DNA of 7,520 nucleotides from positions 1 through 7,520 of the forward strand of contig CAZXSA010000243.1 in assembly GCA_964642815.1 (NCBI GenBank), given 5' to 3'. The notes beneath the pieces are model-generated. The model was not told where the DNA came from and did not search any database. It saw only the letters and a program-made list of their open reading frames with translations. Numbering within the stretch: the first letter of the stretch is position 1; every line of letters begins with the position of its first letter. This stretch comes from JAAYCU01 sp964642815 (GTDB lineage Bacteria; Planctomycetota; Phycisphaerae; UBA1845; PWPN01). Of the stretch, positions 1 through 5,993 are shown one piece after another. Both the position numbers and the translations under genes were made by a program.

Positions 1-127
1 GAAAAACGAAAACCAACCCGCCCCCCGATAGGGAGTGGAAGCACCCCCATCCACGAGAATCGGGCCGGAACATATTTACAGACCGGCTAATGTAACAAAA
101 AGCTTCCCGCTCGGCAAATCGCCCGGC

Positions 128-200
128 GAAAGAGGGACAGAGGGAAAGAGGGATGGTGAGACAGAGAGAGGGGGAGATAAAGGGAGGGGGTGATGGGGGG
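128..200 (+). repeat. purine-rich tract with direct repeats and a G-quadruplex motif
   Basis: Only seven of 73 bases are pyrimidines. The heptamer AGAGGGA occurs three times on an 8-base period (131-137, 139-145, 147-153). Further on, four G runs lie at 170-174, 182-184, 186-190 and 195-200, separated by loops of 7, 1 and 4 bases, which fits the usual G3+N1-7 quadruplex pattern on the plus strand. Any biological role is unknown. It could equally be low-complexity intergenic DNA. Confidence 0.55.
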
Positions 201-326
201 ATAAACAATCCGGTTATGGGAATCGGGGCGCTTATATACTTGGCAAAAACTTTCGCGTTTCCTATGTCATTTATTTTCATGGGTTTATATGCAAATAGGT
301 GGCCCATGTCGTCTCGACGTGGGGGA

Positions 327-362
327 CAAGCTGGACCGAGATAGGAATCTCGGTCCAGCTTG
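327..362 (-). terminator. perfect 16-bp hairpin after the sulfatase gene
   Basis: Arms at 327-342 and 347-362 are exact reverse complements and enclose the 4-base loop AGGA. The hairpin begins 18 bases beyond the stop codon of the minus-strand sulfatase gene, which is the position expected of a transcription terminator or a 3'-end stabilising structure. No T run follows the stem on either strand, so a classic intrinsic terminator is not proven. A dispersed palindromic repeat is the main alternative. Confidence 0.5.
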
Positions 363-380
363 AGCATATTCCAAGGCTTT

Positions 381-1880
381 CTACTCCGGTATGGGATCGC
401 TTCTCCGAACAATAGTTTTACCTTCCCAGACGGCCGTATCGGTGGCCGGGTCGTAGGTTAATATGCGATCGGCGCTGCCGGGGGCCGGCGGCGCATCGAT
501 CCTGGGCAGCCAGCGGCGGTGTTCGGCGATGATCGGCGCACACCGCGGGTCGCCGGCCAAGTTCGTCCATTCGTTCGGGTCGGCCTGCATATCGTACAAC
601 TCCTCGGTTCCGTCGGCATAACTGATATACCGGTAACGCTCGCTGCGGACGGCATGGTTGCCCTGGCTGCGCGTCGAGATGGCCGGGCGCGCACGCGGCG
701 CGTCGGGGTTGCGCAATTGCGGCACAAGGCTGATACCCTCCAGATCGTCACGCGGAGTCAGGCCGCACAACTCAACCAGCGTGGGATAGATATCCAGCAG
801 TTCGGCCGGCCTCCCGCAGCGGCCGCCGGCCCGGACGCCGGGGCCGGCGAAGATCAGCGGCTCGCGCGTGGAACGTTCCCATAACGTATTCTTGCCCGTA
901 ATGCCCTTCTCGCCCAAGTGATACCCGTTATCGCTCCAGACCACGACAACCGTATTTTCCGCCAGACCGCTTTCGTCGAGGGCCACGAGCATCCGCCCGA
1001 TCTGCGCATCCATGAAGCTGGTACACGCCAGATAGGAACGTACCAGATTGCGCCACTGATTGTTTTCCTTGATCCACCGCAGCCGCGGCTCGGGCAAGTA
1101 CCAGTGCAGGTACCACGAGAAACGCGGCGTGTCGGCGCGGTCGTCTTCCTTGACCGGCGGCAAGACGCTATCGTCGTCGGGGTACAGGTCGAACCACTGT
1201 TGCGTGGCGTAGCACGGCACATGCGGCAAGCAGAATCCGGCGGCCAGGAAAAACGGCTTGTCCCTGGGCATCGTTTTGAGCTGCTCGATCGCCCAGTCGG
1301 CCACGATGTAATCCTGCTTGTCCTTGTCTTCGTGCGGGAACGTGCCCCAATCCATCGCGGGGTGGTCGCCCATCGGAGTGGGCGGAATGAGTTTCTTGGG
1401 CGGCGTGGCCCCGATCCCTCCCGGCGGCCCCCACACGTCGAATTCGCGCAGGTTCTGCTCGCGGCCGCCAAAACCACCGTGGTATACCTTTCCGGTCGTG
1501 AATGTCCGGTAGCCATGCGCGCTGAAATGTTGCGGCAAGGTAACGCGGTCCTTGCAGGCCTCGACCCGCCGAAAACAAGGGGCCAGGCCGTAAATGCCCG
1601 TGGTCGAGGGACGCAGACCAAGCATCAGACTGGCCCGCGAGGGATTGCACAACGTACTCTGGCAATGGGCGTTGAGCATCACGGTGCCGCGTTCCGCGAG
1701 CCGATCCATGTGCGGGGTCTTGACCAACGGATGGCCGCCCAGCGTGCCCACCCAGTCGTTCAGGTCGTCGATGGCGATGAACAAAACGTTCGGCCGCTTC
1801 TGTTCGTCGGCAGCTTGCGCGTCCGACGCATACAACAGGCCGATCCAACCGGCAAAAAGAACAAATAAATACCTGGACAT
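381..1880 (-). CDS. secreted sulfatase, iduronate-2-sulfatase-like (S1 family)
   Basis: A 499-aa enzyme of the formylglycine-dependent sulfatase family, expected to hydrolyse sulfate esters, probably of sulfated polysaccharides, outside the cytoplasm. Residues 1-23 form a signal peptide with a likely cut after AQA. Visible active-site features are the metal-binding D38-D39, the CNPSR core (C78, the cysteine converted to formylglycine, and R82), GKVYH (K131, H134), LPHVP (H220), SDNG (D317, N318) and K330. GKVYH, the FLAAGFxLPHVP segment and the overall order resemble human iduronate-2-sulfatase and planctomycete homologues. Length is normal for the family. The start is supported by GGAGG at 1889-1893, eight bases upstream, and a good promoter. 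No formylglycine-generating enzyme is nearby. The substrate cannot be told from sequence: iduronate-2-sulfate is only the family name, and the choline-sulfatase-like group is an alternative. Confidence 0.93.
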   Translation of the reverse strand: MSRYLFVLFAGWIGLLYASDAQAADEQKRPNVLFIAIDDLNDWVGTLGGHPLVKTPHMDRLAERGTVMLNAHCQSTLCNPSRASLMLGLRPSTTGIYGLAPCFRRVEACKDRVTLPQHFSAHGYRTFTTGKVYHGGFGGREQNLREFDVWGPPGGIGATPPKKLIPPTPMGDHPAMDWGTFPHEDKDKQDYIVADWAIEQLKTMPRDKPFFLAAGFCLPHVPCYATQQWFDLYPDDDSVLPPVKEDDRADTPRFSWYLHWYLPEPRLRWIKENNQWRNLVRSYLACTSFMDAQIGRMLVALDESGLAENTVVVVWSDNGYHLGEKGITGKNTLWERSTREPLIFAGPGVRAGGRCGRPAELLDIYPTLVELCGLTPRDDLEGISLVPQLRNPDAPRARPAISTRSQGNHAVRSERYRYISYADGTEELYDMQADPNEWTNLAGDPRCAPIIAEHRRWLPRIDAPPAPGSADRILTYDPATDTAVWEGKTIVRRSDPIPE

Positions 1881-1913
1881 GATATTGGCCTCCGTACGTG
1901 CTATCCCATGGGC

Positions 1914-1941
1914 ATCGTATATCCTCCGAATTGCCTGTCAA
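1914..1941 (-). promoter_or_regulatory. sigma-70-type promoter of the sulfatase gene
   Basis: Read on the minus strand, a perfect TTGACA (1941-1936) is followed after 16 bases by TACGAT (1919-1914, four of six consensus positions). Transcription would start near 1907 and give a leader of about 27 bases containing the GGAGG ribosome binding site. The geometry fits a housekeeping sigma factor. No start site has been measured. Confidence 0.5.
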
Positions 1942-2237
1942 CGATCACGAATTTTCATCTGAGCCATAGGCAGACATTTCCCATGAAGAGGAAAGGGGAA
2001 GGCGGAGGCTCGACACACCGGAAGAGGGGGTGAAGAGCATAACGAGCATCCTCCGATTACCAATTATTGCTCCGGTATAGCGGGGCCACTTCATTGAATA
2101 TCCGCTTGAAACAACCAAAAACCTGAATCATCATAAAACTCTTCGACTTGTAACCCTCTTAATATGTAATCCATGGATGGCGGGTGAATATGGGGGGGGT
2201 CGCTTTCCCGATCAATACATGGTAAAATTGAGTGGAT
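1942..2237. other. intergenic region between the divergent sulfatase and PIN genes
   Basis: Together with the sulfatase promoter, this separates two divergent genes. It includes a purine-rich patch around 1980-2040 and an AT-rich section around 2085-2170. A weak possible promoter for the PIN gene is TTCGAC (2142-2147), 17 bases, TGTAAT (2165-2170); only the -10 element is convincing. A second candidate, TTGAAA (2106-2111), has no -10 at proper spacing. No gene was found. Confidence 0.4.
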
Positions 2238-2275
2238 ATGGAACGAATATACTTGGAAACGAGTTTTGTGAGCGC

Positions 2276-2283
2276 GTGTGTGT
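2276..2283 (+). repeat. (GT)4 dinucleotide run at the PIN-gene frameshift
   Basis: Four GT units lie exactly where the reading frame switches. With three units the gene reads V-S-A-C-V-S-Q-R-T-D and stays in one frame to the stop at 2716. The run is short, so it is a plausible slippage site but not a strong simple-sequence contingency locus. Confidence 0.5.
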
Positions 2284-2697
2284 TTCGCAGCGCACGGATG
2301 TTGGCAGCCTTTATCGAAAGGAGGCGAGTCTGCGCTGGTGGAATACGCAGGCACCAAAGAGCGAGCTTTATATTTCGGACGAGGTGCTTATTGAGCTTTC
2401 GGATCAGCGTTATCCACGCAGAGAAGCGGCCTTGGCATTCGTCGAAGGCATTCCCGTTATCGCCGTAAGCCCGCCAATGGTCGCCCTGGCTCGTGTCTTT
2501 GTGGAGAGATGGGTTATGCCGAAACCCGTCAGCGGTGACGCTCTTCATGTGGCCATGGCAACGGTTTCCGAGATGGAGTATCTGTTGACTTGGAATGTTC
2601 AGCACTTGGCAAATCCCAACAAGGTGGTGCATTTGAACGCCGTATGCTTGGAGTTTGGTTTGGTACCACCGCGCATTCTTCGCCCCGATGACTTACT

Positions 2698-2705
2698 GGA
2701 GGTGG
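2698..2705 (+). promoter_or_regulatory. ribosome binding site deciding the partner-gene start
   Basis: GGAGGTGG inside the end of the PIN gene places its GGAGG core six bases before ATG 2709. This favours 2709 over earlier in-frame starts around 2655, and it would allow the partner to be translated even though the PIN frame is broken. Confidence 0.7.
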
Positions 2706-2708
2706 CCT

Positions 2709-2915
2709 ATGAGTAGGTCGAATAACGAAGGCCCTTGGCAAAATGCAATCGTCGACGAGGTGCGCCGCATCCGCGAGGCAATCGACGAAGAAGTCGGGCA
2801 TGATGTGGAGAAGCTCGCTGACAGGGCGCGCAAGATCGGCGAAGAGTACCGTCGCACCCACAAAAGCAAGGCCGCGGACCTGCATCCACATCAAACATCA
2901 TCCTTGGGCGGTTAG
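2709..2915 (+). CDS. small partner protein of the PIN toxin, putative antitoxin
   Basis: A 68-aa protein starting at ATG 2709 that overlaps the last eight bases of the PIN gene, so the two are almost certainly cotranscribed and translationally coupled. Its core, IVDEVRRIREAIDEEVGHDVEKLADRARKIGEEYRR (residues 14-48), is a charged, predicted helical segment typical of small proteins next to PIN genes in planctomycetes and cyanobacteria. There is no signal peptide, membrane segment or recognisable DNA-binding fold. Neutralisation of the toxin by direct binding is inferred from position and size only. The order toxin-then-partner is the reverse of the usual antitoxin-first layout. The C-terminal tail after residue 50 looks unstructured. 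Confidence 0.75.
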   Translation: MSRSNNEGPWQNAIVDEVRRIREAIDEEVGHDVEKLADRARKIGEEYRRTHKSKAADLHPHQTSSLGG

Positions 2916-3591
2916 GCCATTCTCCAAATCCATGCCAGCCACGGCTGGATACCGATTCCGCAAGATTTTTACAAATTTTTTTGGAGGAGGCGGCGGTTCG
3001 TCGTCCGGACTTGCCGTTGTTGACCGACGACAGGTCGATACCGGCCGGGTACTTATATGGGTTAATTCATCGAATCTACTGCACCGAAACCAGAACGTAC
3101 GGCACCCGCAAACGAGGTTGCCGTCATCGTATCAAGTCGCTCATCCCCGGTACGCCCAAACTCAAACCCCATGCGTTTGGTCTCTATGGTTTCGGCCTTC
3201 AACCGTCTTTTACAAACGCAACCTGATTCATTAATTCTCACAGCCCCGCATCGCTCGCAACCTTCCATATTTCCATTATTTACAACTGTTTTACCCAAGC
3301 GACCGTTTCACTTTTTCGCATCGTTTCCACGCGGTTATCACAGTTTTTTTCTATCTCCGGTATCGGTCCGGCCGTTCATTCTCTTACGGAGATCGGCATG
3401 GGTAAACCGTCCGTCCAAGGCCGTCTTCAACCGGTTTCTCATGCCAGCCGACAACCCGCTGGCCGGCGACGCGATTTCGGCCAATCAACACCGGATCAAG
3501 AGGTCTCGCCGTCCGGCAAACCCCGTCCGGCCACCCCTCGTAAACACCCGGAAGCGACGCAAAAAAAACCAATGTTTTCAGGGGTTTTCTC
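2916..3591. other. long region without a convincing gene
   Basis: About 680 bp between the partner gene and the HU promoter. A 6-bp inverted repeat with a tiny loop (2935-2948) sits just after the partner-gene stop, and T runs occur at 2966-2970 and 2976-2982, too far away for a standard terminator. From about 3230 to 3370 the plus strand is pyrimidine-rich. Further on, CCGTCCGGC occurs twice (3509-3517 and 3523-3531), and a 6-bp inverted repeat lies at 3443-3448 / 3458-3463. Several frames are open but none has the residue pattern of a protein family. No tRNA or known structured RNA was recognised. Confidence 0.5.
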
Positions 3592-3658
3592 TGGACGGGG
3601 CCTGCAAAAGCCTATATATTCAAGGCAAATCGGGTCAATGGTCGACCCGAAGAATTAA
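3398..3658 (+). CDS. doubtful small basic protein
   Basis: An 86-codon frame starts at ATG 3398, with GGAGA at 3388-3392 giving five-base spacing, and stops 14 bases before the HU start. The product would be rich in Arg, Lys, Pro and Ser, with no membrane segment or motif I recognise. Against it, the frame covers the likely HU promoter and leader, and the composition is typical of chance open frames in GC-rich spacer. It is listed only because of the ribosome binding site. Confidence 0.15.
   Translation: MGKPSVQGRLQPVSHASRQPAGRRRDFGQSTPDQEVSPSGKPRPATPRKHPEATQKKPMFSGVFSGRGLQKPIYSRQIGSMVDPKN
3592..3620 (+). promoter_or_regulatory. promoter of the HU gene
   Basis: TGGACG (3592-3597, four of six positions of TTGACA), a 17-base spacer and TATATT (3615-3620, five of six of TATAAT). 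The start site would be near 3627, giving a leader of about 46 bases with a short hairpin and the HU ribosome binding site. Confidence 0.45.
3630..3650 (+). promoter_or_regulatory. inverted repeat in the HU leader
   Basis: TCGGGTC (3630-3636) and GACCCGA (3644-3650) are exact reverse complements around a 7-base loop, which itself contributes to the palindrome GGTCGACC at 3640-3647. The element lies just after the predicted transcription start and 22 bases before the HU start codon. It could be an operator, possibly autoregulatory, or an mRNA hairpin. Nothing in the sequence decides which. Confidence 0.35.
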
Positions 3659-3672
3659 ACAAGGAGGTTTAT

Positions 3673-3999
3673 ATGGCTGCAAGTAAGAAGATGTCCAAAT
3701 CAGCGATTGCCGCCGCGTTGGCGGAAAAAACCGACATCGCCAAGAAACAGGCCGTGGCTTTTCTGGATGAATTGGCGGAACTGGCTTACAAGGAAGCAAA
3801 AAACAGTTTCACCCTCCCGGGCCTGGGCAAACTGGTGTTGGTCAATCGCAAGGCGCGCATGGGGCGCAATCCGGCCACGGGCGAAACCATCAAGATCCCG
3901 GCCAAGAAGGTGGTCAAGTTCCGCGTGGCCAAGGCCTGCAAGGATGCGATCCTCGGCAATGCGCCGAAGAAGGCCAAGAAGAAAGGCGCCAAGAAGTAA
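3673..3999 (+). CDS. HU-family nucleoid DNA-binding protein
   Basis: A 108-aa histone-like protein that binds and bends DNA as a dimer and helps organise the nucleoid. Residues 7-44 form the helical dimerisation body. GLGKLVLVNRKARMGRNPATG (about 50-70) leads into the beta arm, with the intercalating proline P67 in the conserved RNPATG, followed by ETIKIPAKKVVKFRVAKACKDAI. The C-terminus carries a short basic tail, PKKAKKKGAKK (98-108), beyond the 90 or so residues of E. coli HU; such lysine tails are common in planctomycete and related HU proteins and probably add non-specific DNA affinity. AAGGAGG at 3661-3667 with five-base spacing makes the start secure. It is monocistronic and converges on the BamE-like gene. 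IHF subunits are a less likely alternative. Confidence 0.95.
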   Translation: MAASKKMSKSAIAAALAEKTDIAKKQAVAFLDELAELAYKEAKNSFTLPGLGKLVLVNRKARMGRNPATGETIKIPAKKVVKFRVAKACKDAILGNAPKKAKKKGAKK

Positions 4000-4007
4000 T
4001 CACGAAA

Positions 4008-4038
4008 GTCTGATGGCCTTGCGCCAGGCGAGTCAGAC
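4008..4038. terminator. hairpin between convergent genes
   Basis: GTCTGA (4008-4013) pairs with TCAGAC (4033-4038), and inside it GCCT (4016-4019) pairs with AGGC (4026-4029) around a 6-base loop. It starts nine bases after the HU stop and overlaps the inferred end of the opposing gene, so it could serve both strands. There is no T run, hence modest confidence. Confidence 0.35.
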
Positions 4039-4822
4039 GGCCAACAGAACGTGGCCGGCGACANNNNNNNNNNNNNNNNNNNNNNNNNNNNNNNNNNNNN
4101 NNNNNNNNNNNNNNNNNNNNNNNNNNNNNNNNNNNNNNNNNNNNNNNNNNNNNNNNNNNNNNNATATACAGCGTCGCCAAACCGAGGACGGCCGCCAACC
4201 CCTTCTGCACCCCGATGTCGCTTTCGGTATATTCGGTGCTGGGAACGGCGGGTTTGAGCGAGTCGGCGACCCGCCCATCGATCACCGGCACGCGAACATA
4301 GGAAGCCGGCCCGACGAACCACAACATGCGGGGTTGCTCGTCGGCCGGATCCATCAGCAAGGATTTGACTTCCGTTTCCGACAACCCGGGAGTCACCTTG
4401 GCCACCTGACTTTCAAAGATCAGATGATTGTATTTCTCCGGCCGCTTGTCCGGCTCGATCGGATCGGTGACCACCGAGCCAACCTTACCCTGCTCGTCGA
4501 TCTTGATCGATACCCGCATGGTACGACCGATGTAATGCAATTCGCGGTCCTGGATCAGGGCCGGCGTGCCCAACAGCTCGGATAGCTCGTCGAGCGTCAT
4601 CCCGGGCTTTAACTTGCCCAGATTCGGGCCGACCACGCGGGGGTTGGTTACGAGTTTTTCCGGGCGAGGTTGAGGCATAGCCTGCCTTGCCCATTGGATA
4701 TTTTTCGAGGGATATCCGTAAAAACCGTCATAGGCGAACCACAAGGCGAACCCACCAAACATCAGCAGGCTGATCGAATTACGAATACGACGTTCACCCG
4801 TAGTGCCCGATTGAATGACCAT
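4033..4822 (-). CDS. membrane-anchored protein with two BamE/SmpA-like repeats, interrupted by an assembly gap
   Basis: Readable from ATG 4822 for 219 codons until the N run. Residues 16-31 form a membrane anchor. Two similar units follow: LKPGMTLDELSELLGTPALI ... RVSIKIDEQGKVGSVV (about 71-117) and VTPGLSETEVKSLLMDPADE ... VRVPVIDGRVADSL (about 143-189). Each has the G[ML][TS]xxEl/vxxLL pattern of the BamE/SmpA (OmlA) fold. A second hydrophobic segment starts near residue 207 (GLAAVLGLATLY) and runs into the gap. Beyond the gap the same strand reads VAGHVLLAV then TGA (4035-4033), a plausible end of that or another hydrophobic segment. The gap length is arbitrary, so the frame difference across it means nothing. 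GAGGT (4836-4832) lies nine bases before the start. A role in the envelope is likely; true BamE function is not supported, since BamE is a single-domain lipoprotein and there is no lipobox here. Confidence 0.7.
4064..4163. other. scaffold gap of 100 N
   Basis: Exactly 100 undetermined bases, the conventional placeholder for a gap of unknown length. The true distance, and even whether the flanks are adjacent, rests on the assembler's linking evidence. The minus-strand BamE-like gene runs into it from the right. Confidence 0.98.
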
Positions 4823-5079
4823 CCGCCACCGACCTCTCGTCGAAATTCCTGAATATCCACCCGAATGCCAAAGCCGTAACCTGCTATGATTTCACCATAC
4901 GCCCCGGAATGCAAGCCTTCCCTCGCCATGATCGGGCATTTTTCCAACCTGGTTTAACGTGTGGCTGAATTTGACGACGCTTCCGGCGGTCGGCTTGTAT
5001 AAACCGTTCGGAAACACAATAATGATAGTGGATGAAGTAACGACCCTTGAGACCATGCACCCGGTGCGGGAGAACTGCG

Positions 5080-5844
5080 ATGAAGACCTCCTTGGGCGCG
5101 CATTGCGACGATTTTTTCGCTAATTGCCGCCTTTTCCTGAAACTCGACCTGCCGCTGGAGCGGGAGACCACCCTGCATTTTTTTGATCGGATTCGGCGGG
5201 AGATCCCGACGTTATGCCATTTTCGGCGTCGCGACGCGAATTCCCTGGTTCTGGAGGAGCAAGATCCGGATATCCGGGACAATGAGCCGCACCGCTGGGT
5301 GCGTCTGGAACCGCAATCCCTGCGATTCGGCTACCTGACCCCGCCCTCCCGGAAAGCATGGCGGGATTATGGCCAGTTTTTACTCGAACAGGCCCCCTAC
5401 CATCTGACGATCAACGACCTCGATCTCGACCATATCGAGGTCGTTTACGGGTTCGACCTTGAGTATAGCGGCAACCACGACCAACTGGTGGCGGAAACTT
5501 TCTTCGCCGACCACCCCTTGACGCCCCTGCTGCTGGGCGACGAGGCGGTGCATACCATCGACTGCCAACCCTATTTCGGCATCGCCCTGACTCCCAACTG
5601 CGATACCCAGGCTTACGTCGAAATCAAAGGCCGCACCAGTTCCTTCGAGGTACGCTCGGGGGAATACGAGGCCCAGGTTTTGTCGGTATACCTCACCCTG
5701 CGGGGGTACTTGGCCTCGTCGGAGTCGGCCTCCCTGGCATCAACTTTTAACCGGCTGGTAACCCTGGCGGACGAACTGGCCGCTCAGCGCGTGGTTCCTC
5801 TGGTAGTCAATCCCTTGGCCTTGGCCATCGCCAGCCGGTCTTGA
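5080..5844 (+). CDS. 254-aa cytoplasmic protein of unknown function
   Basis: Not recognised with confidence. Start ATG 5080 has GGGAG (5068-5072) seven bases upstream; a TTG at 5047 in the same frame would add 11 residues. There is no signal peptide or membrane helix. The protein looks like a mixed alpha/beta fold: an acidic and aromatic N-terminal half with WVRLEPQSLRFGYLTP (73-88) and WRDYGQFLLEQAP (94-106), then HIEVVYGFDLEYSGNHDQLVAE (118-139), and CQPYFGIALTPNCDTQAYVEIKGRT (162-186), which reads as adjacent beta strands, followed by a helical C-terminus. The layout faintly recalls the sporadic TIGR04255 family, but this is only an impression. A possible promoter is TTGACG (4971-4976), though TATAAA (4998-5003) sits 21 bases away, which is too far. 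It stands alone between a divergent membrane-protein gene and the sigma-factor cassette. Confidence 0.75.
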   Translation: MKTSLGAHCDDFFANCRLFLKLDLPLERETTLHFFDRIRREIPTLCHFRRRDANSLVLEEQDPDIRDNEPHRWVRLEPQSLRFGYLTPPSRKAWRDYGQFLLEQAPYHLTINDLDLDHIEVVYGFDLEYSGNHDQLVAETFFADHPLTPLLLGDEAVHTIDCQPYFGIALTPNCDTQAYVEIKGRTSSFEVRSGEYEAQVLSVYLTLRGYLASSESASLASTFNRLVTLADELAAQRVVPLVVNPLALAIASRS

Positions 5845-5846
5845 TT

Positions 5847-5899
5847 CGGCATTTTCCTGCAATGCGAACCATTCATGGTGCGTTCTGCATGATGTGCCG
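5847..5899 (+). terminator. imperfect nested hairpin after the 254-aa gene
   Basis: Three nested pairings share one centre: CGGCA (5847-5851) with TGCCG (5895-5899), TGCA (5858-5861) with TGCA (5886-5889), and ACCAT (5868-5872) with ATGGT (5875-5879). It begins two bases after the stop codon. The large internal loops and missing T run make it a weak terminator candidate; a 3'-end structure or protein-binding palindrome is equally possible. Confidence 0.35.
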
Positions 5900-5993
5900 A
5901 TATGTCCCTGGCCAAACGGCTCGCCTAAATGCAACTACATTATTTACAGTATGTTAAGGAAGTTTACGCAATACGATCCTATGCGGGCTACAC

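Larger units (their letters stand above)
1..380. other. non-coding region downstream of the sulfatase gene
   Basis: No convincing gene lies here. An open frame of about 63 codons from 153 is glycine- and arginine-rich, follows the purine tract and runs into the 327-362 hairpin, so it is treated as spurious. The stretch holds a purine-rich tract with several G runs (128-200), an AT-richer section around 230-300 and a strong hairpin at 327-362. No promoter better than chance was found for a plus-strand gene. The first 120 bases show nothing recognisable. Confidence 0.6.
2238..2716 (+). pseudogene. VapC-like PIN-domain toxin, frameshifted
   Basis: The family consists of metal-dependent ribonucleases, usually toxins of type II toxin-antitoxin systems. 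The N-terminus MERIYLETSFVSACV is encoded from ATG 2238, but the rest of the protein, from SQRTDVGSLYRKEASLRWW onward, lies in another frame from about 2282. Removing one GT from the (GT)4 run at 2276-2283 joins them into a seamless 158-aa PIN protein. In that model the acidic site residues are E7 (in YLETS), E52 and D100 (in GDALHVA), with TWN at 117-119 and the usual C-terminal PPRILRPDDLLE. As sequenced, translation from 2238 leaves the family after about 15 residues and stops at 2468. An alternative ATG at 2177 reads the main frame directly, giving 179 aa, but its first 37 or so residues match nothing, it lacks E7 and it has no ribosome binding site. Mutation, phase variation and sequencing error are all possible. 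Confidence 0.75.

Noticed and set aside
240..268. Possible plus-strand promoter TTGGCA with TATGTC
   Set aside because: The -10 matches only three of six positions and there is no gene downstream on that strand.
153..344. Open frame of 63 codons on the plus strand
   Set aside because: Encoded by the low-complexity purine tract, it runs into the 327-362 hairpin, has no family-like residues and is explained by base composition.
918..1868. Long plus-strand open frame (316 codons) antisense to the sulfatase
   Set aside because: It lies wholly opposite a well-supported sulfatase gene with signal peptide and active-site motifs; it is a shadow frame of GC-rich coding DNA.
2177..2281. Upstream extension of the PIN frame from ATG 2177
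   Set aside because: No ribosome binding site, no resemblance to the family, and the real N-terminal PIN motif is found in the other frame from 2238.
2276..2290. Programmed ribosomal frameshift in the PIN gene
   Set aside because: There is no X XXY YYZ slippery heptamer or nearby stimulatory structure; a dinucleotide insertion is the simpler explanation.
2159..2632. Minus-strand open frame of 157 codons opposite the PIN gene
   Set aside because: It mirrors the PIN coding sequence and has no recognisable motif.
2935..2982. Intrinsic terminator after the putative antitoxin gene
   Set aside because: The inverted repeat has a 2-base loop and the nearest T run starts 17 bases after it, so it does not fit the intrinsic terminator pattern.
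3171..3686. Plus-strand open frame of 171 codons before HU
   Set aside because: It overlaps the HU promoter, ribosome binding site and start, and its translation is irregular and basic with no domain pattern.
3914..4063. Continuation of the minus-strand BamE-like frame past the gap into the HU gene
   Set aside because: The continuation is only open because the N run is 100 long by convention; it would be antisense to HU and has no protein-like character.
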